Source: Lactiplantibacillus pingfangensis (lineage in GTDB: Bacteria > Bacillota > Bacilli > Lactobacillales > Lactobacillaceae). From it: a DNA stretch of 64,000 nucleotides. The stretch lies in NCBI RefSeq assembly GCF_005404945.1, contig NZ_BJDG01000006.1, forward strand, positions 79,733 through 143,732, written 5' to 3'. This document shows, in pieces, positions 1-8,098 of the stretch. The notes below the pieces were generated by a model. It saw nothing but the letters and a program-made list of their open reading frames with translations. It had not been told where the DNA came from and made no database searches. The first letter of the stretch is position 1, and each line of letters begins with the position of its first letter. Made by a program: the position numbers and the translations under genes.

Positions 1-998
1 TTAATTTTTTCGTGCTCCCGCTCACGGGCGTTTAACCCATCATAAGCCAATTCCCGCTGAAGCTTGCGATAACTCTCCAAGCGGTCGGCAGCCAATTTTC
101 CAGATTGCAACGCCGCCTGAACTGCACAACCGGGTTCGCCCTGGTGTGTGCAATTGCTAAACTTGCATTGCGTCGCTAATTCGGCAATATCTGCAAAGGT
201 GCGGTCGACATCACCGGTATAGAGTTGTAGTTCCCGCATGCCCGGTGTATCAATGACTAGCCCACCTTGTGGTAACAATAATAATTGTCGTGAGGTGGTG
301 GCGTGGCGACCTTTATCATCGTCTGCGCGAATTGTTTTCGTCGCGAGGACGTCGCTCCCCATCAGCCGATTGATCAAAGTTGATTTACCAACACCCGATG
401 AGCCAACAAAGGCCACAGTCTTGCCGGTTGTCACGTATTGCGCCACGTCATCATACCCAGCACCGGTTTTAGCCGAGCAGGTGATGATAGTGACGCCTAA
501 ACTAACAGTTGCCAATGCCGCAAGTTTGGCCGGCAAGTCTTCACATAAATCAGCCTTGGTTAACACAATCACTGGCATGGCGTTGCTATCCCAAGCCATG
601 GTCAAATAGCGCTCAATACGCCGCACATTGAAGTCAGCGTTCAGTGACATACAAATGAAAATGGTATCAATGTTGGCAGCAATCAGCTGGCCATCACTAC
701 GATTACCGACTGTTTCACGGGCTAAAACACTCTGCCGTGGTAAAACTTGGTTAATCACCGCATTATCAGTCGTCATCGTCACCATGACCCAGTCACCAAC
801 CGCTGGGAAACGCGTTGACTCAATATTTTCATACATGAATTTACCGGACAACGTTGCCGCTTGTTCGCCGTTAGTTGTCATAATTTGATATAAGTTGCGA
901 TGTTGCGCAGTGATTCGCGCAAGTTGTTGATTGTTAAAAGTGCTTGCTGCTTGTTTAAAATTGGGCGTTAACCCGTAATCTGCTAAATTAATTGTCAA
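1..998 (-). CDS. rsgA: Ribosome small subunit-dependent GTPase A, 3' end cut by window edge
   Basis: Circularly permuted GTPase that assists late 30S subunit maturation. From the start inward I read an OB-fold N-terminal part, G4 motif LTKADL, P-loop GSSGVGKST, G3 DTPG, then the zinc-binding motif CKFSNCTHQGEPGCAV. The protein ends in YDGLNAREREHEKI at the window edge, so the last codons lie outside; the TTA at positions 1-3 is not in this frame. The start is TTG (996-998), chosen because it opens the usual MTINLADYGL-type N-terminus and has AAGGGA about 10 nt upstream. About 332 codons are visible. L. plantarum-type genomes can carry two RsgA paralogues, so the symbol denotes the family. Confidence 0.93.
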   Translation of the reverse strand, partial: MTINLADYGLTPNFKQAASTFNNQQLARITAQHRNLYQIMTTNGEQAATLSGKFMYENIESTRFPAVGDWVMVTMTTDNAVINQVLPRQSVLARETVGNRSDGQLIAANIDTIFICMSLNADFNVRRIERYLTMAWDSNAMPVIVLTKADLCEDLPAKLAALATVSLGVTIITCSAKTGAGYDDVAQYVTTGKTVAFVGSSGVGKSTLINRLMGSDVLATKTIRADDDKGRHATTSRQLLLLPQGGLVIDTPGMRELQLYTGDVDRTFADIAELATQCKFSNCTHQGEPGCAVQAALQSGKLAADRLESYRKLQRELAYDGLNAREREHEKI

Positions 999-1030
999 TT
1001 TAATTAAATCCCTTCGTGAGTCGATCCGTC

Positions 1031-1114
1031 AGCTGGTGAACAAAAAAGCGTCCAGCACCACGGCTGCACGCGAAACAAACTGGGACGATTGCCCTAGTCG
1101 TGCGTTCAACCAGC
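1031..1114 (-). promoter_or_regulatory. Structured leader upstream of rsgA, possible attenuator
   Basis: Closed structure: outer stem GCTGGTTGAAC with GTTCACCAGCT (one bulge) enclosing a hairpin GCGTGCAGC/GCTGGACGC followed by six T in the rsgA direction, and a weaker arm around GACGA/TCGTGC. Hairpin plus U-run ahead of the gene would fit attenuation, but a protein-bound leader or chance folding is possible. Confidence 0.35.
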
Positions 1115-1276
1115 ATTTGAGTACACTAAATAAAACTGAATGATTCCAGTTATTTTTAGGTCTAAAATATGATGATTATTGAACGGCCGACATAGGCGAC
1201 TCCTCTAAGATTTAATAACTTCAAACTAACATGTGTGTGCGGGGCTGTCAACTGTTAAGGTTTTGACTAAAACGCC

Positions 1277-1308
1277 AAAAAAGTGCCAGCCGCAACAGCG
1301 ACTGACAC
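1277..1308 (-). terminator. Rho-independent terminator after GH1 gene
   Basis: Read on the minus strand, GTGTCAGTCGC pairs with GCGGCTGGCAC (G-U pairs allowed), loop TGTT, followed by TTTTTT. It lies 8 nt beyond the stop codon. The remaining spacer to rsgA (about 1115-1276) shows nothing else I can name. Confidence 0.85.
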
Positions 1309-1315
1309 CAACTAA

Positions 1316-2707
1316 CTAATCTTCAAACAAACTACTTTCACTCAACTGTTTAAACCACGCCGCCGACTTCTTCAGTGTCTTCTCCTGCGTATGAATATCA
1401 TCACGAATCAACCCATACCGATTGTGGTAAGCATGATTCCAGGACCAGCAGTCAATCGCCGTCCAGACAAAATACCCGATACAGTTCGAACCAGCGTCAA
1501 TTCCTTGCTTCAACGCTTGCAAGTGAGCCTTCATGAAATCAATCCGGTAGTCATCTTGCACGATCCCATCTGCATCCATGAAACGTTCTTCACCGGCTAC
1601 GCCCATCCCGTTCTCGGAAATAAACCACGGAATGTTGCCATAGTTTTCACGCATGTTATTGGCAATATCGGTCATTGCTTCAGGGTAAATTTCCCAACCA
1701 CGATCGACATTCATAATCCGACCAGGCATCTGATATTCCTTGAAATAAATATCCGGCATCCACGGCTGCAAGCTTTTTGGCGAAATATCCGGTCGTTGCA
1801 CGCGCAATGGCTGATAATAGTTCACGCCGAGATAATCAACGGTATTTTCAGCAATCAATGCAAGCTCTTCTGAGGTCGCATCCCATAACACGCCATCTGC
1901 CGTTAACCTTGCCACCAGTTTTGCTGGAAAATGCCCCAGAACGGCTGGCTGTAAATACATTTCATTCGACCAGGCCTCGGCAAAATCCGCAGCCGCCACA
2001 TCGGCAGGATCATCGGTCGCTGGATAGGCTGGGGTAAGATTTAAAATAATCCCAATCTTTTTTTCTGGTTGTGGACAAACGTCTCTAAACTTGGCAATCA
2101 CTTTCGCTGATGCCAGATTCATATTGTAGGCGACTTGTACTGCCTTGGGACCATCCACAATCTGTGGATAATGCCAGCCATACAAATATTGGCCGTCAAC
2201 GACAACTTTAGGTTCATTAAAGGTGAACCAATTATCAACGCGATCGCCGAACAACTTGAAACATTGGCCCGCAAATTTTACAAAGAGGTCAACCACGTGC
2301 TTCGAGGTCCAACCGCCGTAACGATCATACAGCTCAACTGGCAAATCAAAGTGATGCAAGTTGATATACGGCGTTATATGGTGTGCGAGCATCGCATCAA
2401 TCACATGATTATAATAAGCCACGCCATCCGCATTCAAACTCGCCGTCTCAAAGTCATCGATCAGGCGTGTCCATTGAATCGAGGTCCGCAAGGCTTTGAT
2501 CCCAGCTTGCGACATCAGCGCCAAATCGGCGTCATAATCATGATAAAAATCCGAAGCGGTATCTGGACCCACGCCATTGTCAAATGCAGTCGGTTCGGTT
2601 TCAAACCAATAATCGAACACATTTTGATGTTGCTTATGGAAATTACCTTCTGTTTGAGGACCGGATGTCGCGGCTCCCCAGATAAAATCTTTGGAAAAAG
2701 TTGTCAT
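1316..2707 (-). CDS. 6-phospho-beta-glucosidase, GH1 family
   Basis: Hydrolyses phosphorylated beta-glucosides after PTS uptake, in the cytoplasm. The 463-residue length is normal for GH1. Visible motifs: N-terminal FIWGAATSGPQTEG, acid/base region WFTFNEP and nucleophile region WFISENG. I start at the ATG of MTTFSKDF because GGAGGG lies four bases before it; the four codons further upstream have no ribosome site. It follows a ROK kinase by 26 bp and the pair looks like a two-gene operon ending in the terminator at 1277-1308. Exact sugar (cellobiose, arbutin, salicin) cannot be read from sequence. Confidence 0.92.
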   Translation of the reverse strand: MTTFSKDFIWGAATSGPQTEGNFHKQHQNVFDYWFETEPTAFDNGVGPDTASDFYHDYDADLALMSQAGIKALRTSIQWTRLIDDFETASLNADGVAYYNHVIDAMLAHHITPYINLHHFDLPVELYDRYGGWTSKHVVDLFVKFAGQCFKLFGDRVDNWFTFNEPKVVVDGQYLYGWHYPQIVDGPKAVQVAYNMNLASAKVIAKFRDVCPQPEKKIGIILNLTPAYPATDDPADVAAADFAEAWSNEMYLQPAVLGHFPAKLVARLTADGVLWDATSEELALIAENTVDYLGVNYYQPLRVQRPDISPKSLQPWMPDIYFKEYQMPGRIMNVDRGWEIYPEAMTDIANNMRENYGNIPWFISENGMGVAGEERFMDADGIVQDDYRIDFMKAHLQALKQGIDAGSNCIGYFVWTAIDCWSWNHAYHNRYGLIRDDIHTQEKTLKKSAAWFKQLSESSLFED

Positions 2708-2733
2708 AGCACCCTCCATTTGGTTGAACTGAC

Positions 2734-3618
2734 CTAAACTAGCTCAGGATAAGTTTGCGAAAAATCAACTGCTGCGCCACGTAAATTAGCTTCATCCGTA
2801 TAAACACAAGAGACAATTACCGGCTTGATTGACGCAATCTTGACTTGTTGCCGAATCTTGTCAATTTCTGCCTCGATTCCTGGAATGAGCGCCGGATTAT
2901 TAGAAACCCCACCACCAATGACGATCTTTTCAGGATCAAAACTGTATTGAATATTATAAATCGCGGTCGCTAAGGTCCGATAAATTGTCTGCACCTCTCG
3001 AGCTGCGGTAACTTCACCAGCTGCCGCCAATTCGAATAACCGTTTACCGTCGATTGGTGCCGCCTCTGGATTAGCTGCCTGATAACGACGCAAGGCATTC
3101 GGCACAGTTCCTAACTCACTCACGGTGTTAGTAGCTGTTGCCATGATGTAGCCGAACTCACCACCAAATAAGTGGGCGCCATGCCAGATGCGATGATTAA
3201 CGATCAACGCGCCACCAACACCAGTCCCGACGACGAGAAAGGCCAAACTATCCGTGCCAATCCCCGCCCCACTGTCTAATTCCGCTAATGCGGCACAATT
3301 TGCATCATTTTCCATGCTGACTGGTAGCCCAAACTTTTCCGCTAACGCCTGTTGAATTTCAAAATGATGAATGTATGGCACGGCACTCGCGCCACCAACA
3401 ATCCCGGTCCGCTTATCGACCGCCCCCGGTGAACTGATGCCGACGCCGACAATGGGTGCTTTCGTCTTCATCGTTTCAACTTCTGTTGTTAACAAGTCAA
3501 AAAATTCCGCCAACGTTTTCGGTGTGGCAACTGCGTGATGTGCTTGCAAATTTTGGCCGTCCCAAATCGCAAACTTAATCGTTGTCCCACCAATATCCAC
3601 TAATCCTAAAGGTTGCAT
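2734..3618 (-). CDS. ROK-family sugar kinase
   Basis: Cytoplasmic ATP-dependent kinase of glucose or a beta-glucoside. The N-terminus MQPLGLVDIGGTTIKFAIWD carries the ROK phosphate-binding motif; VGVGISSPGAVD, ENDANCAALAE and VVGTGVGGALIVN follow. The ROK zinc motif (CxCGxxGCxE) is absent, as in the short ROK branch that includes beta-glucoside kinases and some glucokinases. At 294 residues the length fits. GGAGGAAT precedes the ATG. Being co-directional and next to a GH1 gene suggests it phosphorylates glucose released by the glucosidase or a non-PTS glucoside. Confidence 0.88.
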   Translation of the reverse strand: MQPLGLVDIGGTTIKFAIWDGQNLQAHHAVATPKTLAEFFDLLTTEVETMKTKAPIVGVGISSPGAVDKRTGIVGGASAVPYIHHFEIQQALAEKFGLPVSMENDANCAALAELDSGAGIGTDSLAFLVVGTGVGGALIVNHRIWHGAHLFGGEFGYIMATATNTVSELGTVPNALRRYQAANPEAAPIDGKRLFELAAAGEVTAAREVQTIYRTLATAIYNIQYSFDPEKIVIGGGVSNNPALIPGIEAEIDKIRQQVKIASIKPVIVSCVYTDEANLRGAAVDFSQTYPELV

Positions 3619-3683
3619 TGCTCATTCCTCCATGCTGTTCTCTTTAAGCAGTACCACTCACTGACACCGCTTTCTTAATTGAA

Positions 3684-3689
3684 ATTGTA
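3684..3689 (-). promoter_or_regulatory. Possible -10 box for the ROK-GH1 operon
   Basis: TACAAT preceded by TGA on the minus strand, 65 nt upstream of the kinase start. No convincing -35 hexamer at 16-18 bp, so this is weak. Confidence 0.3.
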
Positions 3690-3782
3690 TCATTAATTCA
3701 GACGTAATTTACCCCTTTCAACCTAAAAGAAATTACCTAACCAAATTCATCACGCGACTGTGATTAGTTTCAGTCAGTTTCC

Positions 3783-3818
3783 AAGGTGAAAATAATTTGC
3801 GAGTAGCCAAATAAAAAA
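3783..3818 (-). repeat. 36-bp exact repeat of 9430-9465 (ISL3 transposase scrap)
   Basis: The 36 bases are identical, in the same orientation, to 9430-9465, where the reading frame continues into a recognisable ISL3-like fragment. Both copies lie beside a modular repeat element. Confidence 0.6.
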
Positions 3819-3956
3819 TCGCTCAAACTTTCTCAAGTTGTGATAGCTATCGTACTTTTGACGCTTTCACTGAAGGTTGAAAGAACAAAAGGACTCGTAA
3901 ATATTGTCATATAGACAACAGGCACTGCCAAATTAGTGGTGATCCTGCTCCGACAT

Positions 3957-4108
3957 GCAAAATCGCTGTGTTATATGGGATAGCCGCAGCCATAGTACGG
4001 TCTGCGACTTCGATTTAAAGCCGATAATCCACGTCTTTGGATCGCCCTGTAAGATTAGGCGGTCAAAACCCACTGACCAATCTTACCGACACAGCACAAC
4101 AATTCTGC
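3957..4108 (+). ncRNA. A1 cloverleaf module, copy 1
   Basis: Candidate structured element. Outer stem region GCAAAATCG/CAATTCTGC (less regular than other copies), arm CGATTTAAAG/CTTTGGATCG with two G-U pairs, arm GTAAGATT..GGTC/GACC.AATCTTAC. Transcription is unproven; the call rests on comparison with 9104-9266, 32232-32386 and 46568-46724. Confidence 0.5.
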
Positions 4109-4151
4109 CTGCTTCCGCTAAAACTAGCCTAAAATAATTAAATTAGCTGGA

Positions 4152-4319
4152 AGTCACCGCTGATAGTATCGGTCGTGAGGGTGGTGTTGGGTCGGCATGT
4201 TTCTTGCCGACGTTACACCGCGGACTGTCCGGGACACTTGCGATTTGTGCGAGGGTCGAGACGTTAGACGTTCCTCAGGCTTGACCCGGTCCCACGGCCG
4301 AATGCTATCAGTGGCGACT
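4152..4319 (+). ncRNA. A2 cloverleaf module, copy 1
   Basis: Outer stem AGTCACCGCTGAT/ATCAGTGGCGACT, arm GGTGT/ACACC with inner TCGGCA/TGCCGA, distal arm GGGTCGAG/CTTGACCC. The middle arm is degraded in this copy. In this copy GGTGT/ACACC replaces the GGCGT/ACGCC of 46767-46940, a paired change. Confidence 0.5.
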
Positions 4320-4411
4320 GGAAGCGGTCATGTCAACTAATCTTCATGCCTTAATCATTGACATGGCAGTAGTTACTAGCGATTTTGACCTTTAAACCTT
4401 CACTCATAACC

Positions 4412-4437
4412 AAAAGGACACCCCAACGGATGCCCTT
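4412..4437 (-). terminator. Terminator of the PTS-glucosidase operon
   Basis: Minus-strand stem GGGCATCC/GGGTGTCC with loop GTTG, followed by TTTTGG. It closes the four-gene operon 7903-4471 and separates it from the ROK-GH1 pair. Confidence 0.75.
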
Positions 4438-4470
4438 TCGCGAATAATCATACAAATTAGGTCAGCAACC

Positions 4471-4701
4471 CTAATTGGCAGCCAAGGCCGCTTGTAATTC
4501 CGTGTCACAAGCTAACGCTAAACTCATCTTGAACTGCCCATCAATCGTGATGCCCTTGGGAAAGCGCACTTCGCCTCCCAGATAATAGCCCTTTGATGGC
4601 TGAGCACCATCCACGGCGACATGCACTTTACTTTCCTCATCAATTTGAACATCAAAATGATGTCCATCTTGATCATAAGTTGCTACTGGTTTTAATGCCA
4701 T
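4471..4701 (-). CDS. Small conserved protein of beta-glucoside PTS operon, unknown function
   Basis: A 76-residue acidic soluble protein with no signal peptide, no membrane segment and no motif I recognise (MALKPVATYDQDGHHFDVQI at the start). GAAGGGA precedes the ATG with good spacing. It is the last gene of the operon, 12 bp after the IIB gene. Its place suggests a role tied to beta-glucoside use, but no activity can be assigned. It is too short and lacks the conserved histidine pattern to be the missing Lac-family IIA. Confidence 0.7.
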   Translation of the reverse strand: MALKPVATYDQDGHHFDVQIDEESKVHVAVDGAQPSKGYYLGGEVRFPKGITIDGQFKMSLALACDTELQAALAAN

Positions 4702-4713
4702 CGTATTCCCTTC

Positions 4714-5040
4714 TTACTTAGATTTCATTAACTTTTCGGCGGCACTCAAGACACCAGCACCATTCATCATGCCGTAGTCTTGCATGTTGATAATCGCCAT
4801 TGGAATGCCCGCCTGATCCGCTTGTTTTTGCATATCAGCTTTCATGTAGGCAATTTGTGGGCCGAGCATCAAGACATCGGGCTTTGCCGCTGAGGTCAGT
4901 TGGTTCGGCACATCGGAAGCCGCCGTAGCAAAGATTTTGTAATCGACCCCCGTCTTTTTTGCGGCGGCCTGCATTTTTGACACTAATAGTGACGTTGACA
5001 TTCCGGCAGAACATGCCAACATAATTGTTTTGGTTTCCAT
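4714..5040 (-). CDS. PTS cellobiose/lactose-family IIB component
   Basis: Cytoplasmic phosphotransfer subunit that passes phosphate from IIA to the sugar bound by IIC. The N-terminus METKTIMLACSAGMSTSLLV carries the phosphorylated cysteine at about residue 10 in the usual CSAGMSTS context. At 108 residues the length is typical. It follows the IIC gene by 26 bp and has AAAGGA upstream. No IIA gene is in the operon, so phosphate must come from a IIA encoded elsewhere. Confidence 0.93.
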   Translation of the reverse strand: METKTIMLACSAGMSTSLLVSKMQAAAKKTGVDYKIFATAASDVPNQLTSAAKPDVLMLGPQIAYMKADMQKQADQAGIPMAIINMQDYGMMNGAGVLSAAEKLMKSK

Positions 5041-5066
5041 GATTAAAATTCCTTTCTCAATTCAGT

Positions 5067-6521
5067 TTATTGCGCGTCGGCCGTTTCACCAGCAGCTTCG
5101 GCGGCTTCTTTAGCATTTTCTTGTTTTAATAAGTAAGCATCATACTTCTTGGCAAATGGGAAATAGATCCCAGTTGAAATCAGCAATGTGCAAGCTTGCC
5201 AAATCGCCATCTTCCAGCCACCGATTAAGAATCCTGAGATAATCGCGGGTGTCGTCCATGGTGCGGCAACCCCATTTAACGGTGGCACAATGCCAAAGTA
5301 AATAACCAAGTAGGTTGAAATCGCGATAACTACTGGTGTCAAGAAGAATGGAATGGCCAACAATGGGTTCATAACTAATGGCAATCCAAACAAGAATGGT
5401 TCATTAATATTGAAGATCGCAGGAACTAATTCAATTTTTCCTAACGTCTTAACTTGCGCTGATTTTGCCGCAAAGAGAGCAAACACCACCAGGCCAATCG
5501 TAATCCCAGAACCAGTCAAGTTGATAAAGTTGTTATAAAATTCGTTGGTTACAATGTGCGCGCCATTTGCTAACGATAATCTACCAGCATGGTATAACGC
5601 AGCGTTGGCCGCCGTGTTTGGCATTAAGAAGACCCCGGCAATGGTCCCGACGATTAAGCCACCATGGACCCCAAAGAACCAGAAGAAGGAAACGGCGAAC
5701 CCAATAACGATTGCGCCACCTAATGAATCTGATAAGCCTTGCATTGGTAATTCCAATAAGTTATAAACATATTGCAATAAATCAGTATTAAAGTGTTTGA
5801 AAATTGCGAAGACAAACATTGCGACGGTAATAATAATCCCAGCAGGAATCATCGCAGTAAATTGCTTAGCCACACTGGCTGGCACTTGTTCAGGCAAGGT
5901 GATCTTCCAGCCTTTACGAATCATGGCAGAATATGACCAACCAACTAAGAGCCCAACAATGATGGCGCCAACCATCCCTTGACCACCAAGCCAAGTGATG
6001 TTGAAGACCCCAGTGACTGGTGACGTGACAAATGCTTGTAGCGCTGATGGTAATTTGTCGATATTAGCAGTGACCGCTTTACCCGTCATCGCAATATTAC
6101 CAGCACTATTCGTTAGTCCGGAACTCATAATCCCTTTTAAGGGGTTATCAATTTGCATCATTTGAATTAGTAAGAAGGTTGCTAATGACGTCAATCCGGC
6201 TGGTAAAGCTTCATAGCCTTCATTGCGAACATACACATAGGCCATCCCAATGACCGCCCAAATTGATAAGACTCCGAAAGTTGCCGTATAGGCTTGCGTA
6301 AAGAACGCTGACCAACCGGTAGCCGTTAACCAAGCCGCGACTGCTGGAATTGGAATATTTGATAAAATTAAGAAAACCGACCCAATAATGATAAATGGCA
6401 GTGAATAAATCATCCCATCTTGTAAGGCTTTAATTGCTTTTGTGTTCACGAACTTCATAATTGGTGGCATCAGCTTGTTATTAACGAACTCGCTAAAACC
6501 ATGTTGCTTCGTATTTTCCAT
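5067..6521 (-). CDS. PTS cellobiose/lactose-family IIC permease
   Basis: Membrane channel subunit for a beta-glucoside. About ten hydrophobic segments are spread over 484 residues, with the family-typical loops NINEPFLFGLPLVMNP and FFGVHGGLIVG. The start ATG overlaps the stop of the upstream GH1 gene by one base (TAATG), pointing to coupled translation. The C-terminal tail is charged and alanine/glutamate-rich. Substrate is probably cellobiose or an aryl-beta-glucoside given the two glucosidase genes; not decided by sequence. Confidence 0.94.
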   Translation of the reverse strand: MENTKQHGFSEFVNNKLMPPIMKFVNTKAIKALQDGMIYSLPFIIIGSVFLILSNIPIPAVAAWLTATGWSAFFTQAYTATFGVLSIWAVIGMAYVYVRNEGYEALPAGLTSLATFLLIQMMQIDNPLKGIMSSGLTNSAGNIAMTGKAVTANIDKLPSALQAFVTSPVTGVFNITWLGGQGMVGAIIVGLLVGWSYSAMIRKGWKITLPEQVPASVAKQFTAMIPAGIIITVAMFVFAIFKHFNTDLLQYVYNLLELPMQGLSDSLGGAIVIGFAVSFFWFFGVHGGLIVGTIAGVFLMPNTAANAALYHAGRLSLANGAHIVTNEFYNNFINLTGSGITIGLVVFALFAAKSAQVKTLGKIELVPAIFNINEPFLFGLPLVMNPLLAIPFFLTPVVIAISTYLVIYFGIVPPLNGVAAPWTTPAIISGFLIGGWKMAIWQACTLLISTGIYFPFAKKYDAYLLKQENAKEAAEAAGETADAQ

Positions 6522-7903
6522 TACAATTCATCTCCATTTTTAGCTAAAACGGCCTTAAGCCAGTAAAACGATTGCTTAGGGACGCGTCGCAAATCCTTCA
6601 AGTCATGATTACTCCGATTAACGTAAACCACCCCATAACGCTTTTCGACATCCGCATGCGAACTTGGAATATCGATCAATCCCCAGCCAAGGTACCCTAA
6701 CACCTTGGCGCCATCAATAAACATCGCATCCTTCATCGCTTTAATGTGATCCGCATGATACTTAATTCGTAAATCATCTTGAATCGGATGCTCACCATCC
6801 CACTGTTCACGACAACCAATCCCATTTTCAATGGGGAAAACTGGAACTTGATACCGATTATATAAATCAGTAATCAACCGCCGAAAACCAATCGAATCAA
6901 TGCCCCAACCCCATTCACTCGTTGCTAAGTAGCGGTTGGCTTCACCACCATAATTTAAATAGTCATTCGGGGCGGCGTTGGCTGGCAACTTGTCGGCATT
7001 GATCGTCAGCGTTTGATAATAGCTAAATGCTAAGAAATCCGCATGCATCTGGGCCAAAATTTCATCATCGCCAGCTTGGTGATCATAGTCAATGCCGTGT
7101 TGCGCGACATAAGTTAAGACTTGATGATCGTAATGACCTTGCACAAAAGCTTCATTCAAATTTTGATATAAAAATTGATCAAGCTGTTGCGCTGCTAACA
7201 CATCATTCGGTTTGGACGTCGCCGGATAAACGGGCGTCGCCGCCACCATGCCACCAATTTTCAGCTGTGCATAATTAGCATGAACATAAGCGTCTAATTG
7301 CGCATGCGCCAGCATTGTGTGATGAAAAATCGTGTACAGATCATTCAACGACTTTTCGCCGGTCTCATAACCTGAAATATTAAAAACTTCATCCGTAAAA
7401 TATAAATTATGTTCGTTAAACGTAATCCAATAAGGCACCCGATCCGCAAAATGATCAATGACTAATTTGCCAAACCGAACAAATGCCTCAACGGTGTGAC
7501 GCGACATGAAGCCGTTTTCATTTTGAGCAAGCGCCAACGGCATATCAAAGTGATACAAACAAATCATCGGTGTAATGCCCCGTTTGAGCATCGCATCAAC
7601 CAGTCGATCGTAAAATGCTAACCCTTGCGCATTGACTGCGCCATCACCGTCCGGAATGACCCGCGACCATGAAACCTGAATGCGATACATATTCATGTGC
7701 ATGGCCTGCATCAGATCTAAATCCTCGTCATAGCGGTGATACTCATCAATTGCGTCATGCCAATCCGAACTGGTCGCCGTTGCCGGGCGGACATCATAAA
7801 CGGATGGCCCTTTACCATCAATATTCCACGCACCTTCAGTTTGCATGCTAGAAACTGAATTTCCCCAAAAGAATGTTTGGGGCATTTTTCGTGTTGCTGC
7901 CAT
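6521..7903 (-). CDS. 6-phospho-beta-glucosidase, GH1 family, divergent motif
   Basis: First gene of the PTS operon, 460 residues. N-terminus FFWGNSVSSMQTEGAWN is GH1-like, and the nucleophile region reads FPIENGIG. The acid/base motif reads WITFNEHN where most GH1 proteins have TFNEP, so the glutamate is kept but the following proline is histidine. I chose the ATG of MAATRKMPQ because GGAGGTC lies just before it (7907-7913); the in-frame ATG six codons earlier has no ribosome site. A cre palindrome lies 15 nt upstream of this site. Expression is probably controlled by the divergent GntR protein and CcpA. Confidence 0.92.
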   Translation of the reverse strand: MAATRKMPQTFFWGNSVSSMQTEGAWNIDGKGPSVYDVRPATATSSDWHDAIDEYHRYDEDLDLMQAMHMNMYRIQVSWSRVIPDGDGAVNAQGLAFYDRLVDAMLKRGITPMICLYHFDMPLALAQNENGFMSRHTVEAFVRFGKLVIDHFADRVPYWITFNEHNLYFTDEVFNISGYETGEKSLNDLYTIFHHTMLAHAQLDAYVHANYAQLKIGGMVAATPVYPATSKPNDVLAAQQLDQFLYQNLNEAFVQGHYDHQVLTYVAQHGIDYDHQAGDDEILAQMHADFLAFSYYQTLTINADKLPANAAPNDYLNYGGEANRYLATSEWGWGIDSIGFRRLITDLYNRYQVPVFPIENGIGCREQWDGEHPIQDDLRIKYHADHIKAMKDAMFIDGAKVLGYLGWGLIDIPSSHADVEKRYGVVYVNRSNHDLKDLRRVPKQSFYWLKAVLAKNGDEL

Positions 7904-7926
7904 TGTGACCTCCATCAACAAGTTTT

Positions 7927-7940
7927 AGAAAACGTTTTCT
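7927..7940. promoter_or_regulatory. cre site (CcpA operator)
   Basis: AGAAAACGTTTTCT is a perfect 14-bp palindrome close to the cre consensus TGWAANCGNTNWCA. It lies just upstream of the ribosome site of the PTS-glucosidase operon, where CcpA would block transcription in glucose. Confidence 0.8.
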
Positions 7941-8035
7941 CAATTAGTAAGTTTAAGCTTTTTATTTTTAAAAACAAGTCTTTTTGTTAAAAAACATATC
8001 TTTTGTGTAAATCTGGTGATTACTTTCGCATATGT

Positions 8036-8041
8036 TATACT
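8036..8041 (+). promoter_or_regulatory. Possible -10 box of the gntR-type gene
   Basis: TATACT about 60 nt upstream of the regulator start; no clear -35. A short palindrome GTTAGCCTAAC (8066-8076) follows and could be an operator. Confidence 0.35.
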
Positions 8042-8098
8042 TTTAGAGAAGTGACAGCACAACCGTTAGCCTAACGCTGACCTAACTGAATTTAACGA

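Larger units (their letters stand above)
3873..4400 (+). repeat. Modular inverted-terminus element, full copy 1 (A1 + A2)
   Basis: Left terminus AAGGTTGAAAGAACAAAA (3873-3890) and right terminus TTTTGACCTTTAAACCTT (4383-4400) are inverted at 15 of 18 positions. Inside are cloverleaf module A1 (3957-4108), the linker TTAAATTAGCTGGAAG, cloverleaf module A2 (4152-4319) and a right arm beginning CGGTCATGTCAACTAA. No transposase. It fills most of the 850-bp gap between two beta-glucoside operons. Confidence 0.85.

Noticed and set aside
1..3. TTA at the left edge as the rsgA stop codon
   Set aside because: It is not in the rsgA frame; the frame runs off the window after ...EREHEKI.
2135..2737. 200-codon plus-strand ORF over the GH1 gene
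   Set aside because: Antisense to a well-supported GH1 enzyme; codon-bias shadow.
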